Under the pieces are notes generated by a model, which ran no database searches, was not told the DNA's origin, and saw only the letters and a program-made list of their open reading frames with translations. Of a stretch of DNA of 8,251 nt, positions 1 through 5,489 are shown in pieces. Position numbers and translations under genes: made by a program. Origin of the DNA: Pseudomonadota bacterium. GTDB lineage: Bacteria; Pseudomonadota; Gammaproteobacteria; Competibacterales; Competibacteraceae. Numbering within the stretch: position 1 is the stretch's first letter; the number at the start of each line of letters is the position of its first letter. The stretch is taken from assembly GCA_018262135.1 (NCBI GenBank), contig JAGTSD010000066.1:1-8251 (forward strand), read 5' to 3'.

Positions 1-510
1 ATGAGCAGTACGTTGTTCCAGGTCGCGCCCCTGGACAATCGCCACGACCGCACCGGTTTCCACAGTGGTTCCGAGCTGCTGGACCGTTATTTCCGGGATC
101 ACGTCATGCAGGATATACGTCGGCGAGTGACGGCGTGCTTCGTGGCGCTGACGGACGAACAACGGATCGCGGGTTTCTATACGCTGGCTTCGGCCAGCGT
201 GCTGCTCTCCGACCTGCCGGCGAGTCTCAGCAGGAAACTCCCGCGCTACCCCTCCGTACCCACCATCCGTCTGGGGCGGTTGGCCGTTGATCAACACTTC
301 AAGGGCCAGGGTTTGGGGGGCGCCTTGTCGGCCGATGCCTTGGAGCGCGCCCTGCGCTCCGAAATCGCCGCCTATGCCCTGGTGGTTCACGCCAAGGATG
401 AATCCGCCGCGGCGTTCTACCAACATCATGGCTTTATCCGCCTGCCCGACCAGGGGCTGAAGCTGTTCCTGCCGCTGGCGACAGCGCGCGACGTGGCGCA
501 ACGCATCTAA
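1..510 (+). CDS. GNAT-family N-acetyltransferase, TacT-like (possible toxin of a type II toxin-antitoxin pair)
   Basis: Predicted acetyl-CoA-dependent N-acetyltransferase of 169 residues, about the usual length for the TacT/AtaT-type branch, whose characterised members acetylate aminoacyl-tRNA and stop translation. Visible signatures are an N-terminal segment of the 'F.SG...LD.YFR..' kind (residues 20-31), the strand pair around GFYTLASASV (58-67), the PTIRLGRLAVD strand (87-97), the acetyl-CoA loop KGQGLGG (101-107), and FYQHHGF (139-145) with candidate catalytic Tyr140. The loop begins with Lys where Arg or Gln is usual. In this family an upstream DUF1778-type antitoxin gene, usually overlapping or adjacent, is expected. 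The window opens on this ATG, so the partner cannot be seen, and a start further upstream cannot be excluded. The toxin role is inferred from family resemblance; a free-standing GNAT enzyme is the alternative. Confidence 0.85.
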   Translation: MSSTLFQVAPLDNRHDRTGFHSGSELLDRYFRDHVMQDIRRRVTACFVALTDEQRIAGFYTLASASVLLSDLPASLSRKLPRYPSVPTIRLGRLAVDQHFKGQGLGGALSADALERALRSEIAAYALVVHAKDESAAAFYQHHGFIRLPDQGLKLFLPLATARDVAQRI

Positions 511-555
511 TGGAAAGACTTTTGGTTTCAAACCCCCCCTAACGATCAAACCACC

Positions 556-1569
556 ATGTCCTATCACGTCACTATCCAACCCAGCGGTCACGAATTCCAG
601 GTCACGGAAAACGAATCCGTTTTGGACGCCGCCCTGCGCGAGAAGGGCAGCGTATTGCCCTATGGTTGTCGCAATGGAACCTGCGGCTCCTGCATGGGCG
701 CGATTTTGTCCGGTGAGGTCGTCTATCCCAATGGCCGACCGCCGGGTCTGAGCGAGCGCGACCAAGCCGAGGGCAAGGCGCTGTTGTGCCAGGCCCAGCC
801 GCGTTCCGATCTCGTGATCGAGGCGCGCGAGGTCAAAACCGGCGATATCGTGGTCAAGACCCTGCCGTGCCGGGTGGAGCGGCGCGAGTTGCTGGCTCCG
901 GACGTGATGCAGCTCTATCTCAAGCTGCCGAACACCGAGCGCCTGCAATTCCTGGCCGGCCAATATATAGACATCCTGCTGGCCGATGGCCGGCGGCGCG
1001 GCTTCTCGCTGGCCAATCCGCCCCATGCCGACGATCTCCTGGAATTGCACGTGCGCCATGTGCCGGGGGGCTTCTTCACCGGTTACGTATTCGACAAGAT
1101 GAAGGACAAGGCGCTGCTGCGCTTTCAGGGGCCGCTGGGAAGTTTCTTTCTGCGCGAGGACTCTCAGCGTCCCATCATTCTGATCGGCGGCGGTACTGGC
1201 TTCGCGCCGCTGAAGGGGATAGTGGAACACGCCTTCCACATCGGGCTGGACCGGTCGTTGCACTTGTATTGGGGCGCGCGGGCCAGGGTGGATTTGTATC
1301 TGGACGCCCTGCCGCGCCAGTGGGAGGTGGAACATCCGAATTTTCGCTACACCCCGGTGCTGTCGGAACCACGTCCGGAAGATGCCTGGGAAGGCCGCGC
1401 GGGCTGGGTCCATGAAGCGGTCGCCGCCGATTATCCCGACCTGAGTGGTTACGATGTCTACCTGAGCGGCCCGCCGCCGATGATCGAGGCCGCCAGGACC
1501 GCATTTTTCGCTCAGGGCCTGCCCGCAGAGCAACTGTTTTACGATTCCTTCGAGTTTTCGGCGCGTTGA
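556..1569 (+). CDS. 2Fe-2S ferredoxin-domain NAD(P)H flavin oxidoreductase, CDP-6-deoxy-delta-3,4-glucoseen reductase-like
   Basis: Cytoplasmic electron-transfer protein of 337 residues with three modules. The first is an N-terminal plant-type [2Fe-2S] ferredoxin domain (about 1-92) with ligands Cys38, Cys43, Cys46 and Cys78 (C-x4-C-x2-C...C). The second is an FAD-binding barrel (about 100-200) with RGFSLAN at 148-154. The third is an NAD(P)-binding domain with GGGTGFAP at 211-218 and SGPPPM at 304-309, ending in FYDSFEF. Electrons should pass from NAD(P)H to FAD to the iron-sulfur cluster and on to an unidentified partner. The CGPP motif common in this superfamily has Ser in place of Cys. 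No deoxysugar genes are near, so the database-style sugar-reductase name probably says little about its substrate; a general flavin or oxygenase reductase is as likely. No in-frame start lies between the previous stop and this ATG, which lacks a recognisable Shine-Dalgarno sequence. Confidence 0.9.
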   Translation: MSYHVTIQPSGHEFQVTENESVLDAALREKGSVLPYGCRNGTCGSCMGAILSGEVVYPNGRPPGLSERDQAEGKALLCQAQPRSDLVIEAREVKTGDIVVKTLPCRVERRELLAPDVMQLYLKLPNTERLQFLAGQYIDILLADGRRRGFSLANPPHADDLLELHVRHVPGGFFTGYVFDKMKDKALLRFQGPLGSFFLREDSQRPIILIGGGTGFAPLKGIVEHAFHIGLDRSLHLYWGARARVDLYLDALPRQWEVEHPNFRYTPVLSEPRPEDAWEGRAGWVHEAVAADYPDLSGYDVYLSGPPPMIEAARTAFFAQGLPAEQLFYDSFEFSAR

Positions 1570-1628
1570 GTATCCCAGGCGAATAGCCAGCGCCCCGCCA
1601 TTGGCGGTATTGTTACCCTCTCTTTCGC

Positions 1629-1657
1629 AATCGCCCCGCGCGGGCGATTCTTTCTTT
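1629..1657 (+). terminator. Terminator-like hairpin in front of the DEAD-box helicase gene
   Basis: A perfect 8-bp stem is formed by AATCGCCC (1629-1636) and GGGCGATT (1642-1649) around a CGCGC loop, followed by the pyrimidine tract CTTTCTTT (1650-1657). It could end transcription of the reductase gene. It ends only a few bases before the helicase ribosome binding site (AAGG, 1660-1663), so it may instead be part of the helicase leader. The T tract is interrupted by C, which weakens the terminator reading. Confidence 0.55.
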
Positions 1658-1674
1658 GCAAGGTATGGTTGTTC

Positions 1675-3480
1675 ATGTCAGACCCCATCGCTCAATTTGA
1701 AGAACTGGCGCTTTCGCCCCCGCTGCTGCAAACCCTGAAGGAAGTCGGCTACGAAGCGCCCTCGCCGATACAGGCCGCCTGCATTCCCCATCTCCTCGCC
1801 GGCCATGATCTGATCGGCCAGGCGCAGACCGGCACCGGCAAGACCGCTGCGTTCGCCCTGCCGTTGCTGGAGCGGCTGGATTTGGCCGACCGCCAGCCAC
1901 AGGTCCTGGTGCTGACCCCCACCCGCGAACTGGCCATCCAGGTGGCCGAGGCGTTCCAGAGCTACGCTCGCCATCTGCCCGGCTTTCACGTCCTGCCCAT
2001 TTACGGCGGCCAGAGCATGACCCTCCAGCTTCGCCATCTGCGGCGCGGGGTGCATGTAGTGGTTGGCACGCCGGGCCGGGTCATGGATCACCTGCGCCGG
2101 GAAACCCTGACGCTGGACGGTCTGCGCAGCGTGGTGCTGGACGAAGCCGATGAGATGCTGCGGATGGGCTTCATCGAGGACGTGGACTGGATTCTCGAAC
2201 AGACCCCGGCGGAGAAGCAGGTGGCTCTGTTCTCCGCCACTATGCCCGAACCGATCCGCCGGGTGGCCCACCGCCACCTGCGCGATCCCCGGGAAGTGAA
2301 GATTCAGACCCGCACCGCCACCGTCGCCGCCGTCCGGCAGCGCTACTGTCAGGTCGGCGTCCAGCACAAGCTCGATGCCCTGACCCGGGTGCTGGAAGTC
2401 GAGGATACCGACGCGGTCCTGATTTTCGTGCGCACCAAGATCGCCGCGACCGAACTGGCGGAGCGGCTGGAGGCGCGCGGTTATCCCAGCGCCGCCCTGC
2501 ACGGCGATATGACCCAGGCACTGCGCGAGAAGACCATCGAGCAATTGCGCAACGGCGGCCTCGACCTCATGGTGGCGACCGACGTGGCAGCGCGGGGGCT
2601 TGACGTGTTGCGGATCAGCCACGTCATCAATTACGACATTCCCTACGATACCGAGGCCTATATCCACCGCATCGGCCGCACCGGCCGGGCCGGACGGGGA
2701 GGCGAGGCGATTTTGTTCGTCGTGCCGCGCGAGATGCGGATGCTGCGCGTGATCGAAAAAGCGACCCGCCAGCCGATCACGCCGATGCAGCCGCCGACCC
2801 AGGCCGCCATCGCTGGCCACCGCCTGAAACGGTTCAAACAGAAAATCCTCGATACCCTGGCGACCCAGGAACTGGCTTTTTTCCAGGAGGTGGTCAGCCA
2901 GATTGAAGAGGAGCAGGACATTAGCGCCGGAGACATTGCCGCTGCGCTGGCGTACCTGATGCAGCGCGACCGCCCGCTGCAACTGCCGGTGGAGGCGGAG
3001 GTGAAGCCGATTCACCCGAAACCGGTGGAGGAGGGGCGCGATCACGCCGAGCCGGATGCCCACCCCAGCCGGCGCCGGGAGCGGTCCCGCGAACCGGTTG
3101 ACTTCGAGGTGATGCGCTACCGGCTGGAAGTGGGTCACCAGCACGGTGCGACGCCGCAGAACATCGTGGGCGCCATCGCTAACGAAGCCGGCATCGAAAG
3201 CCGCTACATCGGCCGTATCGAGATTCACGACGACTACAGCACCGTGGATCTGCCCGCCGGGATGCCGGAAGAGATCTTCCAGCACCTCAAGAAGGTGCGG
3301 GTGCGGCAGTGTCCGTTGAACATCAGCCGCCTTGGCCAGTCCGAGCCGGAACGCGCCAGGAAACGCCCGGTTTCGGGTAAGGCGAGCGCGGGCGAGAAAA
3401 TGCCCAGGAGCGTCAGAACCGGTCCTACCGGCCGGGAGACCAGACCAGCCAGCCGGCGCCAGCGAGAAATTGAGTCGTAA
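1675..3480 (+). CDS. deaD: ATP-dependent DEAD-box RNA helicase, DeaD/CsdA type
   Basis: RNA-dependent ATPase that unwinds short RNA duplexes. The E. coli homologue acts in ribosome assembly, cold adaptation and mRNA decay. Numbered from this ATG (601 residues): Q motif around F8 with PSPIQ (29-33), Walker A AQTGTGKT (50-57), PTRELA (82-87), TPGR (132-135), DEAD (156-159), SAT (187-189), ATDVAARGLDV (301-311) and HRIGRTGRAGR (331-341). A DbpA-type RRM-like RNA-binding domain (about 476-553) follows a charged linker, which identifies the DeaD subgroup rather than RhlE or SrmB. A basic disordered tail closes the protein. A TTG two codons upstream (1669) is an alternative start; AAGG at 1660-1663 lies 11 nt from the ATG and 5 nt from the TTG. 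I prefer the ATG because MSDPIAQFEEL matches the usual N-terminus. A glutathione S-transferase gene follows after 34 bp. Confidence 0.95.
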   Translation: MSDPIAQFEELALSPPLLQTLKEVGYEAPSPIQAACIPHLLAGHDLIGQAQTGTGKTAAFALPLLERLDLADRQPQVLVLTPTRELAIQVAEAFQSYARHLPGFHVLPIYGGQSMTLQLRHLRRGVHVVVGTPGRVMDHLRRETLTLDGLRSVVLDEADEMLRMGFIEDVDWILEQTPAEKQVALFSATMPEPIRRVAHRHLRDPREVKIQTRTATVAAVRQRYCQVGVQHKLDALTRVLEVEDTDAVLIFVRTKIAATELAERLEARGYPSAALHGDMTQALREKTIEQLRNGGLDLMVATDVAARGLDVLRISHVINYDIPYDTEAYIHRIGRTGRAGRGGEAILFVVPREMRMLRVIEKATRQPITPMQPPTQAAIAGHRLKRFKQKILDTLATQELAFFQEVVSQIEEEQDISAGDIAAALAYLMQRDRPLQLPVEAEVKPIHPKPVEEGRDHAEPDAHPSRRRERSREPVDFEVMRYRLEVGHQHGATPQNIVGAIANEAGIESRYIGRIEIHDDYSTVDLPAGMPEEIFQHLKKVRVRQCPLNISRLGQSEPERARKRPVSGKASAGEKMPRSVRTGPTGRETRPASRRQREIES

Positions 3481-3514
3481 TTCAGCAGCAACCCGATGAG
3501 GAGTCGCTTCGATC

Positions 3515-4147
3515 ATGTTGACGGTTTATGGTTGTGCGAACACCCGGTCGAGCCGGGTGCTGTGGGCGCTGGAGGAAGCCGGCACGGAATATCAGTACGT
3601 CGCGGTTGACCTGCGAGCTGGTGCCGGCTGGAAACCGGAGTATCTGGTGCTCAACCCCGGCGGCAAGGTGCCGACCCTGGTGGATGGTGAAACGGTCCTG
3701 ACCGAGTCGGCGGCGATTTGCACCTACATCGGCGACCGCTTCCCCGCCTCCCGGCTGACGCCGCCAGTCGGTTCGCCGGAGCGCGCCCGCTACGATCAGT
3801 GGTGCTATTTTGTGCTGAGCGAGCTGGAACAGCCTCTGTGGACCCTGGCCAAGCACCTCTTCGCCCTGCCCGAGCGCCGGCGGGTTCCGGCGGTGCTCGA
3901 TACTGCGCGCTGGGAATTCGCAGTGGCGGCAAAGGTGCTGGCGGCGGGCTTGGGCCGGCGGGAATTCATCTTGGGCGACCACTTTACCGCCGCCGATATC
4001 CTGATCGCTCATACCCTGGCATGGGCGCTGGGTTTTGAACTGCCGCTGGAGCAGGATCATTTGAAGACGTATGCCGAACGATTGCTGGCCCGTCCCGCAT
4101 GGGCGCGGGTCCAGGAACGGGAACAGGCTGAGAGCGGGAAGCCCTGA
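3515..4147 (+). CDS. Glutathione S-transferase family protein
   Basis: Cytosolic GST-fold protein of 210 residues, typical for the family. The N-terminal thioredoxin-like domain (1 to about 78) shows the helix NTRSSRVLWALEEAG (9-23), the glutathione-site loop GGKVPTL with the conserved cis-Pro at 53, and the ESAAIC segment in which Glu64-Ser65 would bind the glutathione gamma-glutamyl group. The all-helical C-terminal domain (about 88-205) carries the folding N-cap box FTAADI (157-162). The active-site residue is not obvious; Ser12 is a candidate. The ATG is preceded by GAGGAG at 3498-3503. The 34-bp gap from the helicase gene and the shared strand suggest co-transcription, though I know of no functional link between the two. 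The substrate cannot be read from the sequence; a detoxification or redox role is the family default. Confidence 0.9.
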   Translation: MLTVYGCANTRSSRVLWALEEAGTEYQYVAVDLRAGAGWKPEYLVLNPGGKVPTLVDGETVLTESAAICTYIGDRFPASRLTPPVGSPERARYDQWCYFVLSELEQPLWTLAKHLFALPERRRVPAVLDTARWEFAVAAKVLAAGLGRREFILGDHFTAADILIAHTLAWALGFELPLEQDHLKTYAERLLARPAWARVQEREQAESGKP

Positions 4148-4243
4148 AGGCGGAGCCACTGCAGAACCTCGTCGAATGCGCCTGCGTTCAGGCTGAATTC
4201 AGGGTGTTGCCTCTTGAATGTTCAGCCACTTCACGACTGCATC

Positions 4244-4249
4244 AGAGGA
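4244..4249 (+). promoter_or_regulatory. Ribosome binding site fixing the start of the exported-protein gene
   Basis: AGAGGA lies 8 nt upstream of the ATG at 4258. It settles the start in favour of 4258 over an in-frame GTG at 4204, because only the ATG places a canonical signal peptide at the N-terminus. Confidence 0.75.
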
Positions 4250-4257
4250 ATTCATAC

Positions 4258-4710
4258 ATGACGAGGATCATTCATGTTTTCGCTATTCTGATGGCCGCGC
4301 TGCTGCTGGTTCCGGGAGGCGCTCTCGCGCAGGACGATTTCCCGGGATTCGAGCCGGAATACTCCCGAGATGGGCCGCGCGGCCTCATTCAAGTCACCAA
4401 TGACTGGCGAGACACGGTCAGCGTGACCATGTGGACACACCGGAGGGAGCGGATCGGCGACTCCTGGGAGATCGAGGCGGGAGAATCAGCCTTTCTGGCC
4501 GTGGACGAGGACCGGATCAAGGTCCGGCCAAGTTACAAAATCAAGGTTGGCTCCGACTGGGGATGGGTAAATCTCGGAGATGTGGCTCGGTTTCGCCGGG
4601 GGGTGTGGTACGTCAACGTGCGCGATATTTGGCGCGCCACGTACCGGCGCGGTGGTAGGGACGATAGACCGGATTGGGAAGATGATGATGTCCCGGATTG
4701 GAGAAGATGA
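4258..4710 (+). CDS. Small exported protein of unknown function
   Basis: I do not recognise a named family. The 150-residue product starts with a clear Sec signal peptide: Arg at position 3, a hydrophobic core at about 5-18, and a probable signal peptidase I site after ALA (22-24), giving a mature protein of about 126 residues beginning QDDF. The mature part looks like a compact beta domain (about 40-128) with alternating hydrophobic and charged strands such as GLIQVTNDW and DTVSVTMW. It is Trp-rich and ends in a short charged tail with two Pro-Asp-Trp repeats. It has no cysteine in the mature part, no lipobox and no membrane segment. A lipoprotein gene follows after 43 bp and the two probably form one transcription unit. 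The likely location is the periplasm. The stop codon lies in a duplicated DNA segment (see the repeat at 4669-4710). Confidence 0.8.
   Translation: MTRIIHVFAILMAALLLVPGGALAQDDFPGFEPEYSRDGPRGLIQVTNDWRDTVSVTMWTHRRERIGDSWEIEAGESAFLAVDEDRIKVRPSYKIKVGSDWGWVNLGDVARFRRGVWYVNVRDIWRATYRRGGRDDRPDWEDDDVPDWRR
4669..4710 (+). repeat. Short direct repeat overlapping the stop codon of the exported-protein gene
   Basis: A 17-base segment at 4669-4685 (CCGGATTGGGAAGATGA) recurs at 4693-4710 with one extra base (CCGGATTGGAGAAGATGA), a 24-bp spacing. The first copy reads Asp-Trp-Glu-Asp; in the second the extra base shifts the frame so that its last three bases become the stop codon. Confidence 0.85.
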
Positions 4711-4740
4711 CGGCGTAAGTCGCGCCTAAACTTTAGAAGT

Positions 4741-4746
4741 AAGGAG
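4741..4746 (+). promoter_or_regulatory. Strong Shine-Dalgarno of the repeat-rich lipoprotein gene
   Basis: AAGGAG, 7 nt upstream of the ATG at 4754, is among the strongest ribosome binding sites in the window. A second ATG follows immediately (4757), and the spacing allows either to be used. Confidence 0.7.
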
Positions 4747-4753
4747 ACCGAAC

Positions 4754-5461
4754 ATGATGCGGAAAAGCCTGCGTTTTATTTTTTTCGGCCTGAGCAGCGC
4801 ACTAATGCTGGGGGGGTGCACCACCCTGCCTGGAGAGGATGGCTACTACTACGGTAGCGGTTTGGGTGGTGGGTATGGGGGGTATGGGGGGTATGGGGGG
4901 TATGGGGGGTATGGGCAGGATGACCCTGGCTGGAGGGAAGATCCCTATCAGCGCGATGGCTATTACCGTGAAAGTTATCGCTATCGGGACGACCGCCGCC
5001 AGCGTGACGAGGGCCGCCGCTATCGGGACGACCGCCGCCAGTGGGACGAGGGCCGCCGCCAGCGGGACGACCGCCGCCAGTGGGGCGAGGACCGTCGCCA
5101 ACGGGACGAGGACCGTCGCCGGGAAGAACCACGCTATCGAAACAAGGATGATCAAGGGCGGAGGGGCGATTGGCCAGGGCGCGCCCCTCAGCTGATCCAG
5201 CCGATTGCCCCAGTCCAGCCGGATCAGCCGATGCAGCGCATTCAGCCGCAGCCGATGCAACGCATTCAGCCGCAGCCGCAGCCGCAGCCGATGCAACGCA
5301 TCCAGCCGATCCAACCGCAGCCCGATCAGCCGGTGCAGTCGGTGCGGCCGATGCAGCCAGCCAACCCCGCTCAGAAACAGGAACACGACAACCCTGGCGT
5401 GGTGCGGAAACGGCTCGCGCCATTCGATGAGTCGTTGCTAAAGGATGAGATGAACCCGTGA
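4754..5461 (+). CDS. Putative outer-membrane lipoprotein built from three low-complexity repeat blocks
   Basis: No known family is recognised. The 235-residue product has a lipoprotein signal peptide (basic MMRK, hydrophobic 8-19, lipobox LGGC with the lipid-acceptor Cys22). Residue +2 is Thr, not Asp, so Lol sorting to the outer membrane is expected. The mature chain is probably disordered. It runs through a Tyr-Gly-Gly array (about 36-54), a zwitterionic block of three and a half 13-residue units of the type YRDDRRQRDEGRR (77 to about 123), and a Gln/Pro block with three QPMQRIQP units (158-185) extending to about 203. It ends in a short non-repetitive segment, GVVRKRLAPFDESLLKDEMNP. It lies 43 bp after the small exported protein and 28 bp before tsaB. 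Surface attachment, cell-wall interaction or extracellular matrix roles are possible guesses from composition only. Repeat structure keeps all frames open, so several opposite-strand and shifted ORFs here are shadows. Confidence 0.8.
   Translation: MMRKSLRFIFFGLSSALMLGGCTTLPGEDGYYYGSGLGGGYGGYGGYGGYGGYGQDDPGWREDPYQRDGYYRESYRYRDDRRQRDEGRRYRDDRRQWDEGRRQRDDRRQWGEDRRQRDEDRRREEPRYRNKDDQGRRGDWPGRAPQLIQPIAPVQPDQPMQRIQPQPMQRIQPQPQPQPMQRIQPIQPQPDQPVQSVRPMQPANPAQKQEHDNPGVVRKRLAPFDESLLKDEMNP
4810..4816 (+). repeat. G7 homopolymer at the lipobox codons
   Basis: Seven consecutive G span the codons for Leu19-Gly20-Gly21 just before Cys22. Loss or gain of one G would shift the frame immediately before the lipid-acceptor cysteine. 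Confidence 0.9.
4871..4915 (+). repeat. 9-bp tandem repeat (TAT + G6) encoding Tyr-Gly-Gly; G-quadruplex motif
   Basis: Five TAT triplets (4874, 4883, 4892, 4901, 4910) are separated by four exact runs of six G and flanked by GGG on both sides. They encode Tyr41, 44, 47, 50 and 53 with paired glycines. Every glycine from 40 to 54 uses GGG. Four or more G-runs with 3-nt loops match the classical G-quadruplex consensus on the coding strand, hence also in the mRNA. Confidence 0.95.
4982..5122 (+). repeat. 39-bp tandem repeat encoding a 13-residue Arg/Asp unit
   Basis: Three full units start at 4982, 5021 and 5060, and a partial fourth starts at 5099. Units 1 and 2 are nearly identical at DNA level (translated YRDDRRQRDEGRR and YRDDRRQWDEGRR). 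Unit 3 reads QRDDRRQWGEDRR, and the last is a shortened QRDEDRRR. The near identity of the first two units points to recent duplication. Confidence 0.92.
5225..5308 (+). repeat. 24-bp repeat encoding QPMQRIQP, with an inserted QPQP run
   Basis: Units at 5225-5248, 5249-5272 and 5285-5308 each encode QPMQRIQP and differ by only a base or two. Two CAGCCG hexamers (5273-5284) sit between the second and third. Further diverged Gln/Pro codons continue to about 5360. Confidence 0.92.
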
Positions 5462-5473
5462 CCGGTGAAGCCG

Positions 5474-5482
5474 GGATGAGGG
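5474..5482 (+). promoter_or_regulatory. Shine-Dalgarno supporting the TTG start of tsaB
   Basis: GGATGAGGG ends 7 nt before the TTG at 5490. The nearby ATG at 5476 and GTG at 5482 are out of frame with the gene, so the TTG is the only start that gives the conserved N-terminus. Confidence 0.7.
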
Positions 5483-5489
5483 TGCTTTA

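Noticed and set aside
1595..1613. CCGCC-ATT-GGCGG hairpin followed by TATTGTTA after the reductase gene
   Set aside because: The stem is only five pairs and the following tract is poor in T. The hairpin at 1629-1657 is a much better candidate.
1678..3516. A 612-codon open frame on the minus strand across the whole helicase gene
   Set aside because: The plus strand encodes an intact DEAD-box helicase with all motifs. The antisense frame is open because of high GC content and codon bias, and its translation shows no recognisable domain.
3482..4159. A 225-codon minus-strand frame opposite the glutathione S-transferase gene
   Set aside because: It is a shadow of a clear GST with conserved cis-Pro, Glu-Ser and N-cap motifs.
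4187..4224. TTCAG-G-CTGAA-TTCAG palindromic cluster, with another TTCAG at 4220, between the GST and exported-protein genes
   Set aside because: Arms are only five bases and no T-run follows, so it does not qualify as a terminator. An operator is possible but unsupported.
4204..4257. In-frame GTG start 18 codons upstream of the exported-protein gene
   Set aside because: It would bury the signal peptide behind a polar leader; the ATG at 4258 has a good Shine-Dalgarno sequence and gives a standard Sec signal.
4982..5308. Tandem repeats considered as a CRISPR array
   Set aside because: Units are contiguous or nearly so, in frame within one gene, with no unique spacers between constant repeats.
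4776..5423. Long open frames on the minus strand and in shifted plus frames across the lipoprotein gene
   Set aside because: Repeats with unit lengths divisible by three keep every frame open. None of these frames has a convincing ribosome binding site or signal, while the lipoprotein frame has both.
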